Both the position numbers and the translations under genes were made by a program. DNA of 64,000 nt, taken from Macrolepiota albuminosa (Eukaryota; Basidiomycota; Agaricomycetes; Agaricales; Agaricaceae). A model generated the notes under the pieces. That model searched no databases and was not told the origin of the DNA. It saw nothing but the letters and a program-made list of their open reading frames with translations. Positions 44,718-56,400 of this stretch are shown in pieces. Location: positions 873,419-937,418 of the forward strand of contig JAMWFC010000037.1 in assembly GCA_027475525.1 (NCBI GenBank). The letters run 5' to 3'. Position 1 is the stretch's first letter. Each line of letters begins with the position of its first letter.

Positions 44718-44871
44718 TTTGTCCACCGGTGACCGATGAGGTCATCTACAAACCACTCCTGGTCATTGCCAGTTCCAAAGTCATACGGCTCCAGTTTGTC
44801 CACCGGTGACCGATGAGGTCATCTACAAACCACTCCTGGTCATTGCCAGTTCCAAAGTCATACGGCTCCAG
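44718..44871. repeat. Direct duplication, period 77 bp (no. 6)
   Basis: 44718-44794 is repeated exactly as 44795-44871 in the chromodomain-coding end of pol of element O. Confidence 0.95.
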
Positions 44872-47406
44872 CATTGCGTGATTAGGAAATAGCGCATCAC
44901 TACTGGCCATATACGGTCACAATAGCGACACATGGAACTTGGGTACTATCCTGCGTGCTTGCAGCGCCTGGAGTAGTTCCAGCACATAGTTAGACGTGCT
45001 TGGTTCTGCCTCAAGGACCTTATATGGTCCAATCCATTTTGGACACAGCTTGCTTGCCCTGCCTTTCAGCAGGTTCAAGTTCTTCGTCGAAAGGTACACT
45101 AGGCTCCCTTTCTCAATGTCCGGCTCATCACGTCTGCGATTATTCGCATGTTTGGTTTGCCATACACGCGATTCTATAATCGCGTCATGGGCCTCTGCCA
45201 GATTCCTTAGCGTGTTCCGCGCAAACTGCTGTACTCCCACATGAATGACTTCGTCCGTACAAAGTTCACGAATCATGGATGGCATGTAGCCATTGTTGAG
45301 TTCAAAGGGTGAATACCCGGTAGTTTCTGATATACTCATGTTTATTGCAAATTCCACAAGAGGACATCAATCCACCCAGTCCTTCTGATCAGGACGTACG
45401 AACACTCGCAAGATTTGCATGATATTTCTATTTGCGCGTTCAGTTTGACCATCCGTTTGCAGATGAAACGACGTTGACATGAGCAACTTTGCTCCGAGCA
45501 GTTTGTGCAACTCCTTCCACCATTTGGAAGTGAACTTAGCGTCTCGATTGCTTACGATTGAACTTGGCAGTCCATGGAGGCGTACTATCTCCTTGAGATA
45601 GATCCACAACAAGTCTGACGCGGTCATGGTGGTTCTCACCAGAATGAGATGGACCATACTGGTCATTCTGCAGATCACTACCCACAGGTAGTTAAAGCCT
45701 TTCAACTCGGGGAACGGACCTATAAAGTCCATTCCAATCGAATCCCAAGGTTTGACCGGTATGGGTAGCAAATGGAGCTTTCCCGGTGGCTTCAAAGTCG
45801 ATACTTTCGACTGTTGACATAGCTCGCATGTTGAGCAGAATTGGCTCATCTCTTTGGCCATTTGCAGCCACCAGTACCAGCGTCGCACATAATCCAGCGT
45901 TTTCTGAGTTCCGAAGTGGCCCACTACTCTATGGGCCTGGTCCAGGATAGTCGTAATCAACGACCTCTCCCAGGGAATGCAGATGACTTTGGACTCCGTG
46001 GGTCTGGTAAGGTAGACGATCTGCTGCTCCATCCTGAAGCGCGGATGCGCTTGGATATTGTTCAGAATCTCTACAAAGAGATTATCATCCTTGTATCCTT
46101 GCTGGATACGTGTGCGGAATTGCGCATTGCCTAAGTCGGCCGGTGCAGGCGTATGGTCCTGTGACTCCAGCGCTTGCTGAAGCGTCATATCAGTACCTCT
46201 TGTAGGCACCTCTTGCCTCGTCTCTTCACTTGGCTGAGGTACCTCATGATCCACTAGCACCTGGGCTTTGATATCACGAGTCTCTTGCTGTTCGTGCAGT
46301 CGCTTACTGCGACGTGTTTCCTGCGCTTGCATGGCGTGTAACTCGACCCTATGTTCCCTGATTTCATGGAATCAATGCAGAGGCAAATCCTCGCCCTCTG
46401 GGTCAATACATTTGTCCGCCTGGACATAGTCATGCGCGTCATGGACGTCATCTCGAGTATTACTCTCGAAATATCGAGATAGGCAATCCGCCACTTTGTT
46501 CAATTCACCTTTTACATAGGTGATGTCGAACTGGTACCGTGACATGTAGTCGATCCAGCAACGTTGTCGCGGAGACAGGTGCACCTGAGTCTTGAAGAAC
46601 TCTAGTGCTTTGTGATCCGTGATAATATGGATCTTATATCCCATCAGTTTATCCTCCCACTTTAGGAGGGCTTCCAGGATTGCGAGTGTTTCTAACTCGT
46701 GCACAGCATAATTCTGCTGAGCAGCAGTGAATTTACGGGACATAAATCCCGCTGGTCGGCAAGTCTGCCATGTTTTACCCTGGCCAAACATGGCCCCAAC
46801 CCCAGTCTTCGACGCATCGCAAATGAGCCAGATGGGCTCGTTGATGCGTGGGTCAATTGGCCGGATGACTGGTGTTTTTGCGCATATGCGCTTAATCATC
46901 TCAAAACACCGCTGATGCAGTGGTCTCCAATGAAACGGTGACCCATTCTGGGTCATGGCCATAAGTGGCCCAGTGTATGCAGTGATGTCTGGCAAGAAAT
47001 TGCCAATATAGTTCACCAGTCTGACAAATCGTTGGATATTATTATATGTGCGTGGAGTACGCCACTCTCAGATTCGGTCGAGCTTATCCGTATCCGGATG
47101 GATGCCCTTCTCGTCAATGACGTGACCAAGACAATCTATACTCGTTGCATACAACTTGCACTTCTTCCATTTGAGATAGAGACTGGCCTTCCGTAGCCAT
47201 TCAAATACGACTCGTAGGTGCTGCTCATGCTCCTCAATGGAGTCAGAAAATATGAATATATCGTCTAAATAGACGTGCATAAACTTCCCGATTACATCTC
47301 GGAAGATTGAGGTCATTAACCTCTGAAATGTTGCCGGTGCATTACAATCACCAATCTGCATGATGTTACTCACAAACGTCCCCATCAGGGACAAGAACAG
47401 TGTCTT

Positions 47407-47560
47407 CGGTATATCCTCTTCGCGGATGCGAACCTGTTCGTACGCGTCTGTGAGGTCGATTTTCGACCGATACTTCGCTGTTGCGGTATATCCTCTTCGC
47501 GGATGCGAACCTGTTCGTACGCGTCTGTGAGGTCGATTTTCGACCGATACTTCGCTGTTG
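47407..47560. repeat. Direct duplication, period 77 bp (no. 7)
   Basis: 47407-47483 is repeated exactly as 47484-47560 in the RT region of element O; it duplicates the KIDLTDAYEQV coding stretch and shifts the frame. Confidence 0.95.
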
Positions 47561-50019
47561 CAACATCTTCTCATATCACTTCCTGATCTGGAAGAGGTGT
47601 TACATCCTTGACGGTATTATCATTGCGCTGTTGCGCATCCAATGCAGTCCGTAACATTCCATCCTTCTTGGGGATACAAAGCAATGGTGCAGCTTGCACC
47701 GCTGGTCGTGGTTCCCACCACTTTGCGTTTATGTATCTATTCGTCTTTTCACAAAGTTGATCCTGAAGTGCTCGTGGGCAGCGAGGCAAATGATACTTGT
47801 ACTGCTTGTTATTGTCAATGAGGTTGATCTCATGATTAACCTCCCGCCATGGAGGAAGCTCTTCCTTCGTTCCATTGACGATATCAGCAAACTCCAGTTG
47901 CCATTGCTGGCGCAATCGAGGAATATCCTCCTCTGTAAGGCTCACAGCCTTGCCTTTTCCTTTGGCTATGCGTGCTATATGTGGTTGAACCTTTGGTTCA
48001 AATTGCTCCCGTAAGGCACGTACGTGCTCCTCTGTGAGATCTCCCGGATTCAACCTTACAACCGGTTGTTTCCTTGTCGTACTCGCCAATGACTGCACAC
48101 TTCTCGCTTTCAGCGAAAATCCGTCAAATACGATATCTGATGTTTTGGAAATCTTGTCCTCTCGTGCGTGACGGTACACTTCTCCCGTCTGGGTTGCTTG
48201 CCCACTTCCCATAGCCTGCGTCACCATTGACGCTACCAACTCATTCCACTCCCGTGGCATTCGTGGGTCATACACCCATTGCACTCCTGGCCGAGGCACT
48301 GGTCGATCCATTAGCGACCTAGTGCTACCCACAGTTCCCATCGTACTGTATACCTCGTCCTTGACGAGATCCTCAATCTTCACTCAAGAGCTAGTCGGCT
48401 GGCATTCCAGCGACTCCACCACACGTTTACTACGCTCATTCTTGCACTGCACAGCCTGTTTAGGCTTTCCATTGGTACACCCAGTCACATCTGGGTGCTT
48501 CCCCTTCTTCAGAGTTCCTTGAAACTCTTCCTCAGTCATCAGTATAGCCGGCAAATCAGCCGGCAGGCTTTTTGGTGGGGCCTGTTTGTCCTCCACCTCC
48601 TGTACAGTCGCTCTCCTGCGACCATCTAGTCAGTTGCGCTCATCACGCTGCTTTTCAGTTGCACAATAGCACCTCAAACGACCATCTGTATCGTTCAACA
48701 CCACTTTCTCTGCCTTCAGAGGCGTACCATTCACAACGACCATGTCATTCACAAAATCCAGCGACACCTTGTTCTTACGCATGAACGGCGTACCGATAAT
48801 CATGTCGTAGCAATCAAAATTTGCTATATCCACATATTCTTTCGTCGACGTTCCTGATGTCTTTATTCTCACCTCCGCACCAAACTGCACCATAGCACGA
48901 CTCCCCACAGTCCCCAGCTGGAGCATCAAGGGCTCCTCCAGTTCATGAACGCAAATCGTGTTGACGTGAGCAAACTGGGGCATAATGCCCGTAGTGGTAC
49001 TCCCGGAGTCCCACAACGTCCATGCCAGATGTCCATTGACATCAACATATGTGACCAGGCACTCCTTCTCTTCGGGAGTATAGCGTGGCCGCTGCAACTT
49101 ATTAGTTGCCTTCTGCAGGGTTACGCGTCTCATTCGGACGCGCTGATCTCCACGGCACTCCGTCAGTGCAAACAGGTGTTCCTCCTCGTCATCACGAGCA
49201 TAGTAGTTGCTGTCATACACATCCATTGCAACGTATTCGTCGCCATCAATCTGGACGCTCTCGGCGTCATCCACTTCTGACCCGTCAGCCTCTACCTGCG
49301 GTTCTTCCTCCGCTTCCTCAACAATCTCGTTGTCCTTGTCGTCACTGACGACATCGCTAGGTGCCGCAGCCGTATAGGCCGCTCGGATGTGTGCCTTAGG
49401 AGGGGCAGGACACTCCTTAGCGAAATGCCAGCTCCTGCCACAGTTGTAGCACGCGGAGGGGTCCCTGGCAGGCCTTCTCTGGGCCGCTTCTGGAACCCCA
49501 GCGGTTTTGCCCGCTATACGCGGTACAGGCGCCACCACTCCTCTCAGTGCTACTTGATTCTGACCCGAAAAGGGTTGACTATCTTTTGCTGGCACATATC
49601 CAGCAGGCTTTGATCTAGGCCGTTGGCCTTCAGGAATTGTCTTGCAGATGACAAATCGTGGATTGTGATTGTTCTCCATCTCCAACTGTTTGGCCAGGAA
49701 GGTTCCCACCTTCACTGCCTGACGGTTCACAGGTCCTCAGCGTGAGCTATGCTGTTCATAATAGTTTGCAGTCCGTGTCGACTGCTCATAACGGATGGCA
49801 TACACCAAGAATTTGGTCACAGTATTGACCTCTGGAGACAAATTATTGTCGCGTATCAACGCTCTCCTCATGTCTGCGGGTATTCCGTCCAGGAATGTCT
49901 CGCGGATAGTGTATTTGTCTGGATAGACGGCCATATTCTGTGCATGACCCACCAGGTCATCATAAAAGGTCTGGACGCCAGTCTTAGCATCATACACTGC
50001 CTTTCTAAAGGCATCACAA

Positions 50020-50210
50020 TGAAACAAAGTCAAATATAAGGGTAGCCTTACGGTCACACCAACAGAACCAGATCGATCTTCGATTCTAGTACTACGAGTA
50101 TGACAGTAAAATTGGCTGCCTTACATAAGGCAGCCAGGATGTATGTAGAGTAATAATAATTAATTAATATAAGTGTATATTAATTATTTAACTAAGTATA
50201 ATATGTTACA
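50020..50210 (-). repeat. 3' LTR of element P
   Basis: TGAAACAAAG to ATATGTTACA in plus-strand reading, 191 bp; it differs from the 5' LTR (60801-60991) at two positions near its left end. A perfect hairpin GGCTGCCTTA-ca-TAAGGCAGCC lies at 50114-50135. The flanking CACAA at 50015-50019 is the target duplication. Confidence 0.95.
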
Positions 50211-50402
50211 TGCCCCCCTTTGAGACTGGTAACCAGTCTCGATGTAAGGAGGGACACTTGTTTGTCCGGGTCACTAATTAAGTCAATGTGGAGGAATGCT
50301 GGTCCTCCACGGCTCGAAAATGTCCAAGTCTTCTGTCAAAAAATACAACGCCGACGTTAACCGACAGTATGAATTGAAAAGGAGATGAGCCGCCTACGAA
50401 AT
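50211..50402 (-). other. Polypurine tract, adjacent palindrome and 3' non-coding region of P
   Basis: On the minus strand AAAGGGGGG (50221-50213) plus CA abuts the 3' LTR: the primer for plus-strand DNA. Next to it is a nearly perfect palindrome GAGACTGGT-a-ACCAGTCTC (50222-50240). The rest, up to the ORF3 stop, has no gene. Confidence 0.85.
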
Positions 50403-53213
50403 TCACGCAGACGGCGGACGCGACAACTCGCGAGCCGTATCAATCCTCATCTCTGCGTCGACGCTAACCGAGGATGATGAGGCGACAGGACCCGACGATG
50501 TTGAGGCTGTAGGAGCCTGAACTGACGTGGTAGGGTGTGACGGGGAGGGGGGATAGGGCCCGTGTCGAGAGCGGCGTTGCCATAAGTCTCGACGGTTGGG
50601 GTTCATCCCCACCGGATAATAAAGTCCACTTTCAAGGTAATCATGACCTTGATCGGATTCGCGGGCGAGCAGTGCGTGGAGACGAATCATATCATCGTCC
50701 GTGGGCAGTCGCCAATCGTCCCACCGTGGTATGGCTGCGGGCTCTCCATAGAGGTCCAGTCGACGATGACGTTCATCGTCGACCTCACGGAACTGGTCAA
50801 TGGAGGCTGTGGCCGCAAGGAATTGGTTTTCGAGGTAGACCACGCCGAAGGTATAGGCGTGGTCCACCCACTCGATAGGTACGCGGTTGGCTATCATAGC
50901 CCGTAGCACGTCAGCATCGGTGATGTTGACGGCATTAGCCGCGTCGAAGTACGGGGGTCGGAACTGGACGTCAGTCCAGCTCATGGGTGAGAATGGGTTG
51001 CTGGGGTTGGCGGCATCGTAATCCGCGACCGCCTCACGATACAGCCCAGGACGCGCGAGAATCAAGGCTAACAGCCTTGCAAAGCGTCCTCGCGCTCTTC
51101 CCGAGGGAGAAAGTCCACGAGTGAGGGCGTGGCCCAAAAGAGTACGCCAGTGGATACGATACGCTCGATCCACTGCAATGCCGTACACGGAATTCATCAT
51201 TCCTGGTCGACAGAAGTAAAGTACGTTCTGCGCCAGCTTTTCCAAATCGAAGGTGAAACGTACACCTTCGGAATCAAACCCGGAAAGCGTAAAAAACGGT
51301 CTCCCGGCTCGGTCCTTCCATCGCAGATACCCGTCTGGGGTCGGCATGACCGCGATGTTCATGTGGCGGGAGGATAGATCCAGAGGGGGCGAAATGTGCT
51401 CGTACTCTGGTGTACACACCAGAGTCATCGTCCTATCCCTCACCGATGTATAATAGTTGATACTGATGCGCTGAAACTCGCGCAACAGATAATAGGCCTC
51501 AGTGCGCAAAGACACTGACATAAACTTGTTCTGCGAAAGCTCATACAGCTTTCGCAACTGCTGGGGATTCATCGGGAATCCCCGCGGTACCACTCGACTC
51601 AACTCCTTCGAGGTATGGTAATACCTCTCTCCCCTTTCTTCCTCGTGCGTCTTCGCGGCCAAAGCTTCATCGCTCACAAATACCGTATTGGTGAGCCGGG
51701 AGTAATAAAAATGGCGGTCGAGTGCCCCGCCGTAGAACCAGTTGGAACGCTCCACCGACGTCCCGCTGACAAACACCCCGAGGCCATCAGGAATACGGCC
51801 TGTGGCCTGCTCCTCCCGGTCTTTATCGACCTTTGCCTGCCGGGCGGCCTCGTGCTTCCTCCGAGCCTCTTTTTTGCGTTTCTTGTCTAAACGCACTCGG
51901 CGTTTAGCGGGGGTTTCTCCTTCCGAGGGGGTCTCATCTGATGACTCCCCATAATCACTCCCGTCGCTCGGTTCATTTAGACCGAGCGCATCCAACGTTA
52001 AGAGTCGCCCTTCGACCTCGGCGTCCGTCCTCGTGTCCTTTATGGGAACCGCGGACGCATATGCCCTCAGTGGTGCCTCAAACTGCACCACTGCTCCGAA
52101 CCGCATCACAACTCTGTCTGCTCCTCGCGGGACATCCGCTCCGAACTCCACTTCCGACAGGACCACCTCATCCTGCCGCTTCGCCCCTGACTGCTGGGAG
52201 GGAGCATGTGTTGACGAGGACAGTCCTCGTAAACTGTTGTCAACCTCCACGAGCTCGTCATGTAACTCGGCCGGGGTCGGAGTGAGCTCTCCCGATTCCC
52301 GCACCTCAACTTCAGGTCCTGCATCTCGCGCTCTGAGGCGTTTTGCCTCAGGTTGCTCCAACGACGACGACGGACGCTTCTTCATAGCGTTCGTAAATGT
52401 CTTGATAGTATTGTCGTTACGCTGTTGCAGCATAACGATCTCATCGAGCAGGCCCGTAATCACCACCTGAGCCACCGGATCCGCCAAAAACGCGGACTCC
52501 GGTGGTACTCGCTGGCCGGCAGCTATGAGGCGTCGCCAGACTGCCTCTGCCTGAGGGTCCAACACCTCCGACGGCGTTCCGATCTCTTTTCCTTTTCCCT
52601 TCTCCGCATACGAGAAGCGCCGCGGAGATGGTGCGCGACGGGGTGACGGGGGGGCCCGTCGAGGCGGTGTTCGAGGTCGGGGTTGACCTCGATTTTGCGT
52701 CCTCGCTGTCTGCTCATCCCGTCTGCGCCCAACCATTTCCCGAGGCCCGCCTCCTCGTGCCCCGGTACTCCTCGGAGGCGATCGCCTCCGGTCTCTTCTA
52801 TACGTCTCTCGCGGGGGCGGCGTCCTTTCTCGCTGTCGTCGAGGTTGCACCACCTCGCCCTTTACTTGCGGTTGACGCCCCGCGTCATCGTCCACGTCCA
52901 TGGGTGCTACACTCTGGGTCTGCGTCTGCTGCATCGGCATTGGCATTCCCCACATAACCTGTCCCCCCATCTGCTGTCCAGGACCAGCAGGTCCTGGAAA
53001 ATACGGCATCTGGAAAAACGGCGGATAAAACTGCGGAGGTTGTCCAAATTGGGCTGGGTTCTGCCCAAACTGGGACACCACTGGGTACGACGCCACAGTC
53101 GGCGTCGTTGCAGGCTGCTGAACGTTTTGCTGGGGGCGATCCCCCCCCCCTCCAGAACCCTGTGGGTTCTGAGGTTGTTGCTCACTGGTCGTACGCTGGT
53201 AAGGGTACGACAT
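50403..53213 (-). CDS. ORF3 of element P, unknown protein in env position
   Basis: 936 codons from ATG 53213-53211 (MSYPYQRTTSEQ). The open frame extends 69 codons further up to 53420, but MSY aligns with the starts in O and D. Regions: Gln/Pro/Gly-rich residues 1-110; a basic Arg-Pro/Arg-Ser-rich stretch 114-201; a predicted helical segment 223-285 (VWRRLIAAGQRVP, GLLDEIVMLQQRN) conserved in O and D; acidic/charged middle with DGSDYGESSDE; a Lys/Arg-rich patch; then a probable globular domain about 470-870 with VDRAYRIHWRTLLGHAL, RPGLYREAVADYD, VDHAYTFGVVYLENQF, REVDDERHRRLDLYG and YYPVGMNPN; Ser/Pro-rich tail. No signal peptide, membrane helix or furin-like site, so not an envelope-type protein by sequence. 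The basic region suggests nucleic-acid binding. I know no matching family. Confidence 0.85.
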   Translation of the reverse strand: MSYPYQRTTSEQQPQNPQGSGGGGDRPQQNVQQPATTPTVASYPVVSQFGQNPAQFGQPPQFYPPFFQMPYFPGPAGPGQQMGGQVMWGMPMPMQQTQTQSVAPMDVDDDAGRQPQVKGEVVQPRRQRERTPPPRETYRRDRRRSPPRSTGARGGGPREMVGRRRDEQTARTQNRGQPRPRTPPRRAPPSPRRAPSPRRFSYAEKGKGKEIGTPSEVLDPQAEAVWRRLIAAGQRVPPESAFLADPVAQVVITGLLDEIVMLQQRNDNTIKTFTNAMKKRPSSSLEQPEAKRLRARDAGPEVEVRESGELTPTPAELHDELVEVDNSLRGLSSSTHAPSQQSGAKRQDEVVLSEVEFGADVPRGADRVVMRFGAVVQFEAPLRAYASAVPIKDTRTDAEVEGRLLTLDALGLNEPSDGSDYGESSDETPSEGETPAKRRVRLDKKRKKEARRKHEAARQAKVDKDREEQATGRIPDGLGVFVSGTSVERSNWFYGGALDRHFYYSRLTNTVFVSDEALAAKTHEEERGERYYHTSKELSRVVPRGFPMNPQQLRKLYELSQNKFMSVSLRTEAYYLLREFQRISINYYTSVRDRTMTLVCTPEYEHISPPLDLSSRHMNIAVMPTPDGYLRWKDRAGRPFFTLSGFDSEGVRFTFDLEKLAQNVLYFCRPGMMNSVYGIAVDRAYRIHWRTLLGHALTRGLSPSGRARGRFARLLALILARPGLYREAVADYDAANPSNPFSPMSWTDVQFRPPYFDAANAVNITDADVLRAMIANRVPIEWVDHAYTFGVVYLENQFLAATASIDQFREVDDERHRRLDLYGEPAAIPRWDDWRLPTDDDMIRLHALLARESDQGHDYLESGLYYPVGMNPNRRDLWQRRSRHGPYPPSPSHPTTSVQAPTASTSSGPVASSSSVSVDAEMRIDTARELSRPPSA

Positions 53214-53438
53214 GGTAATAAAAAAATGTCGACGTGTCGGTGGGAAAAAACACACTAAATCCCCCATCATCAGGTTACATAACCTGATCCGACGCCAACT
53301 CCGCATCAAGATCCGCGCTATCTCATCAGATAGATCAATCTCTATCTTATCCATCCGGAACAACTGTGATCCGGTCCGGATCAGATACTCAGTTGATCCG
53401 AGATCCGATTGATCCGGCATCTTATCACTGCCATCAAT
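53214..53438 (-). other. pol-ORF3 spacer of element P
   Basis: 225 bp between the pol stop (TAG) and the aligned ORF3 start. It stays open in the pol frame. It carries a cluster of GATCCG motifs (53355-53420) and T-runs before the ATG. No splice site as clear as in O and D. Confidence 0.6.
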
Positions 53439-56400
53439 CTAAGCACGTGAGCGCTTAGCAAGCTGATTTGGGCGCTTCACACCCTGCAGCTCTAAGTACC
53501 GATCCAGCGCTGCCAACTTGGCACATGTGTGGTACGACTCCCATGTCGTATCACCTGCACTCCATCGCACCTCGAATTCGAGGTGCGCTCCTTCCTGCCA
53601 CCGATGGCCCAGTATGTCCTCGACGAACCATTCTTGTTCGTCACTGGCACCGAAATCATATGGCTCGGGCGTCACCCGATTAGGGAACATAGCATCATCG
53701 TTCGCATTATATCGCCTAAGTAACGATACGTGAAACTTAGGCACAATCCGACGTGCTTGTAGCGCTGCAGGCAGCTCCAGAACATAGTTCGACGTGCTTG
53801 GTTCGGCGACCAAGACTCTATATGGTCCAATAAACTTTGGACACAGCTTTCTCGCTCTTCCTTTCGGAAGATGCAAGTTTTCCGTCGACAAGTACACTAA
53901 CGTCCCAGGCGTTAGTTCTGGTTCCTCACTCCGCCTATTATTCGCATGTCGTGCCTGTATGACACGTGCGGCAATGATAGCGTCGTGTGCATTGGCTAAA
54001 TTCGCCAATGCTTGCTGTGCAAAGTCCTTCACCCCTTTGTGCACGACTCCGTCCGCTTTTAGTTCGCGCAGCATGGATGGCATGTACCCTCCGTTGAGCT
54101 CGAACGGCGCATATTTCGTGGTCTCAGACACACTTGCGTTGATCGCGAACTCAGTCAGCGGTATTCTATCCACCCAGTCGCGTTGGTCCGGTCGGACCAC
54201 CGTACGAAATATCTGGGCAATACTTCTATTCGCGCGCTCTGTCTGTCCATCCGTCTGCGGATGGAACGAAGTAGACATGAGCAGTTTAGCTCCCAGGAGC
54301 TTGTGAAGTTCTCGCCACCAGTGAGATGTAAACTTGGTGTCTCGATCGCTCACAATCGAGCTTGGAAGGCCATGTAGCCTTACAATCTCCTTTAGGTATA
54401 TCCATGATAACGCGGACGCCGTAATGGTTGTGTGCACTGGTATCAAGTGCACCATACTAGTCATTCGGCAGATGACCACCCAAAGGTAGTTATACCCTTT
54501 GGATTCGGGGAATGGACCGACAAAGTCCATTCCAATGGAGTCCCACGGCTTCGTCGGAATGGGCAGGGAATGCAACTTCCCTGCTGGCTTCCTATTGCTG
54601 GTCTTCGACCGCTGGCAGGCCTCGCAGGTCTGGCAGAACTGCATCACTTCTTTCTGCATCTGAGGCCACCAGTACCACTGCCTCAGGTATTCTAGTGTTT
54701 TGTTGGTTCCAAAGTGACCAACAACCTCATGAGCTTGAGTGACAACCTTAGTGAGCAGTGCTCGGTCGCGTGGTAAGCACACCACGTCGTGTCCTCGAAC
54801 ATTCGTTATCCGGACTAGTCCGTTCTCATCCACGCTGAATCGTGGATGGGCGTCTGCGTTCTGCCGGATTTCCGTGTAGAACGCATCGCGTCTATAGCCC
54901 CTCATCACCTTCTGGAGGTACTCATCGGTTTGAGGGACAGGAGGGTTACGATACTCTCCTGTAGGCGATAACGCGTCAGCGAGCGTCATGTCGTGGCTAT
55001 ACGGTCCACGACTGCTTCCAGTCTCACTTTGGTGTGGCTGTGTCGCCTCTTTTTGCTGAGCCTGCTCTAGTTGCTCAGCCTCTATGTCGCGGCCCTCTTG
55101 CCGCTCTTGCAGTCGTCGACTGCGTCGCAGTTCGGTAGCTTGCATAGCCCGAAGCTCGACCACATGCTCTTTCACCTCTTTGTAGCGATGATACGGCAGA
55201 TCATCGCCCTGAGGATCAATACGAATATCCGCATCGACATATTCATGCGTATCATGGTGTTCTCCTGCTCTATCGCTCTCGAAATACCTCGAGAGACAGT
55301 CCGCCACCTTGTTCAGTTCGCCTTTGACATATGTGATGTCAAAGTTGTAGCGAGACATATAGTCAATCCACCGGCGCTGCCGGGGGGACAACGTTGCTTG
55401 AGTCTTGAAGAACTCAAGTGCTTTATGGTCGGTAATGATGTGGATCTTATATCCCATCAATTTATCTTCCCACTTAAGGAGTGCCTCAAGTATCGCCAGC
55501 GTTTCAAGCTCGTGGACCGCATAATTCTGTTGGGCCGAGGTAAACTTCCTCGACATGAACCCTGCAGGCCGACAATTCTGCCATGAACTTCCCTGGCCAT
55601 ACATTGCACCTACTCCGGTCTTTGAGGCATCACAGATGAGCCAAATCGGCTCATCACGTCGGGGATCTATGGGGCGAATGACTGGTGTCTTTGAGCAGAT
55701 CCTCTTGATCATCTCAAAGCATCGTTGATGTATAGGTCTCCATACAAATGGGGCTCCGTTCTGAGTAATTGACATCAACGGTCCAGTATACGCTGTTATA
55801 TCCGGCAGACAATTGCCGATATAGTTCACTAGTCCCACGAATCTTTGCACATCATTATAGTTACGAGGCACACGCCATTCGCGTATGCGATCGATTTTGT
55901 CCTGGTCAGGGTGAATACCCTGACTATCAATCTTGTGTCCGAGGCAATCCACTGTCTCGGCATATAGTTCGCATTTCTTCCACTTGAGGTATAGCAAGTT
56001 AGACCTCAATCGCTCGAAAATGACACGAAGATGCTCTTCGTGTTCTTCAATTGAATCGGAGTATATGAATATGTCGTCCAAATATATATGGACGAACCTC
56101 CCGATAACATCCCGGAAGATGGAGGTCATCAACCTCTGAAAGGTCGCAGGGGCATTGCAATCTCCTATCTGCATAATGTTGCTCACATATGTTCCCGTGA
56201 TTGACGAGAACACCGTCTTTGGAATATCAGACAAGCGAATTCTCACTTGCTCATACGCATCTGTCAGGTCAATCTTCGACCTGAACTTTGCTCTTGCCAC
56301 GTCTTCTCGAATCACCTCCTGATCCGGAAGTGGCGTCACGTCCTTTACGGTGTTGTCATTGCATTGGCGTGCATCCAACGCTGTCCTCAATGTACCATCT

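Larger units (their letters stand above)
44573..48629 (-). pseudogene. pol of element O
   Basis: Continues the gag frame after TGA 48630-48632. Linker (48596-48384, TGA, 48383-47571) with VYDPRMPREWNELVASM; RT from about 47900 (NLIDNNKQYKYHLPRCP) with KIDLTDAYEQV, GDCNAPATFQRLM, YLDDIFIFSD (about 47280-47250) and HVIDEKGIHPDTDK; RNase H 46900-46450 (WLICDASKTGVGA, HELETLAILEALLKWEDK); integrase 46000-45300 (HRVVGHFGTQKTLDY..CSTCELC, GMDFIGPFP, VSNRDAKF where the usual VSDRD Asp is Asn, TDGQTERANR); and a chromodomain-like end EWFVDDLIGHRW..LEFEVRWSLGDTTWE (about 44765-44680). Broken by stops at 48381, 47064, 46370 and others and by the duplications at 47407 and 44718. Confidence 0.85.

Noticed and set aside
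50403..53213. ORF3 as a retroviral-type envelope gene
   Set aside because: Position fits, but there is no signal peptide, transmembrane helix or cleavage motif, and the N-terminal half is disordered and basic.
53214..53420. ORF3 starting at the upstream ATG (53420)
   Set aside because: The ATG at 53213 aligns with the starts in O and D, and the upstream 69 codons have no counterpart there.
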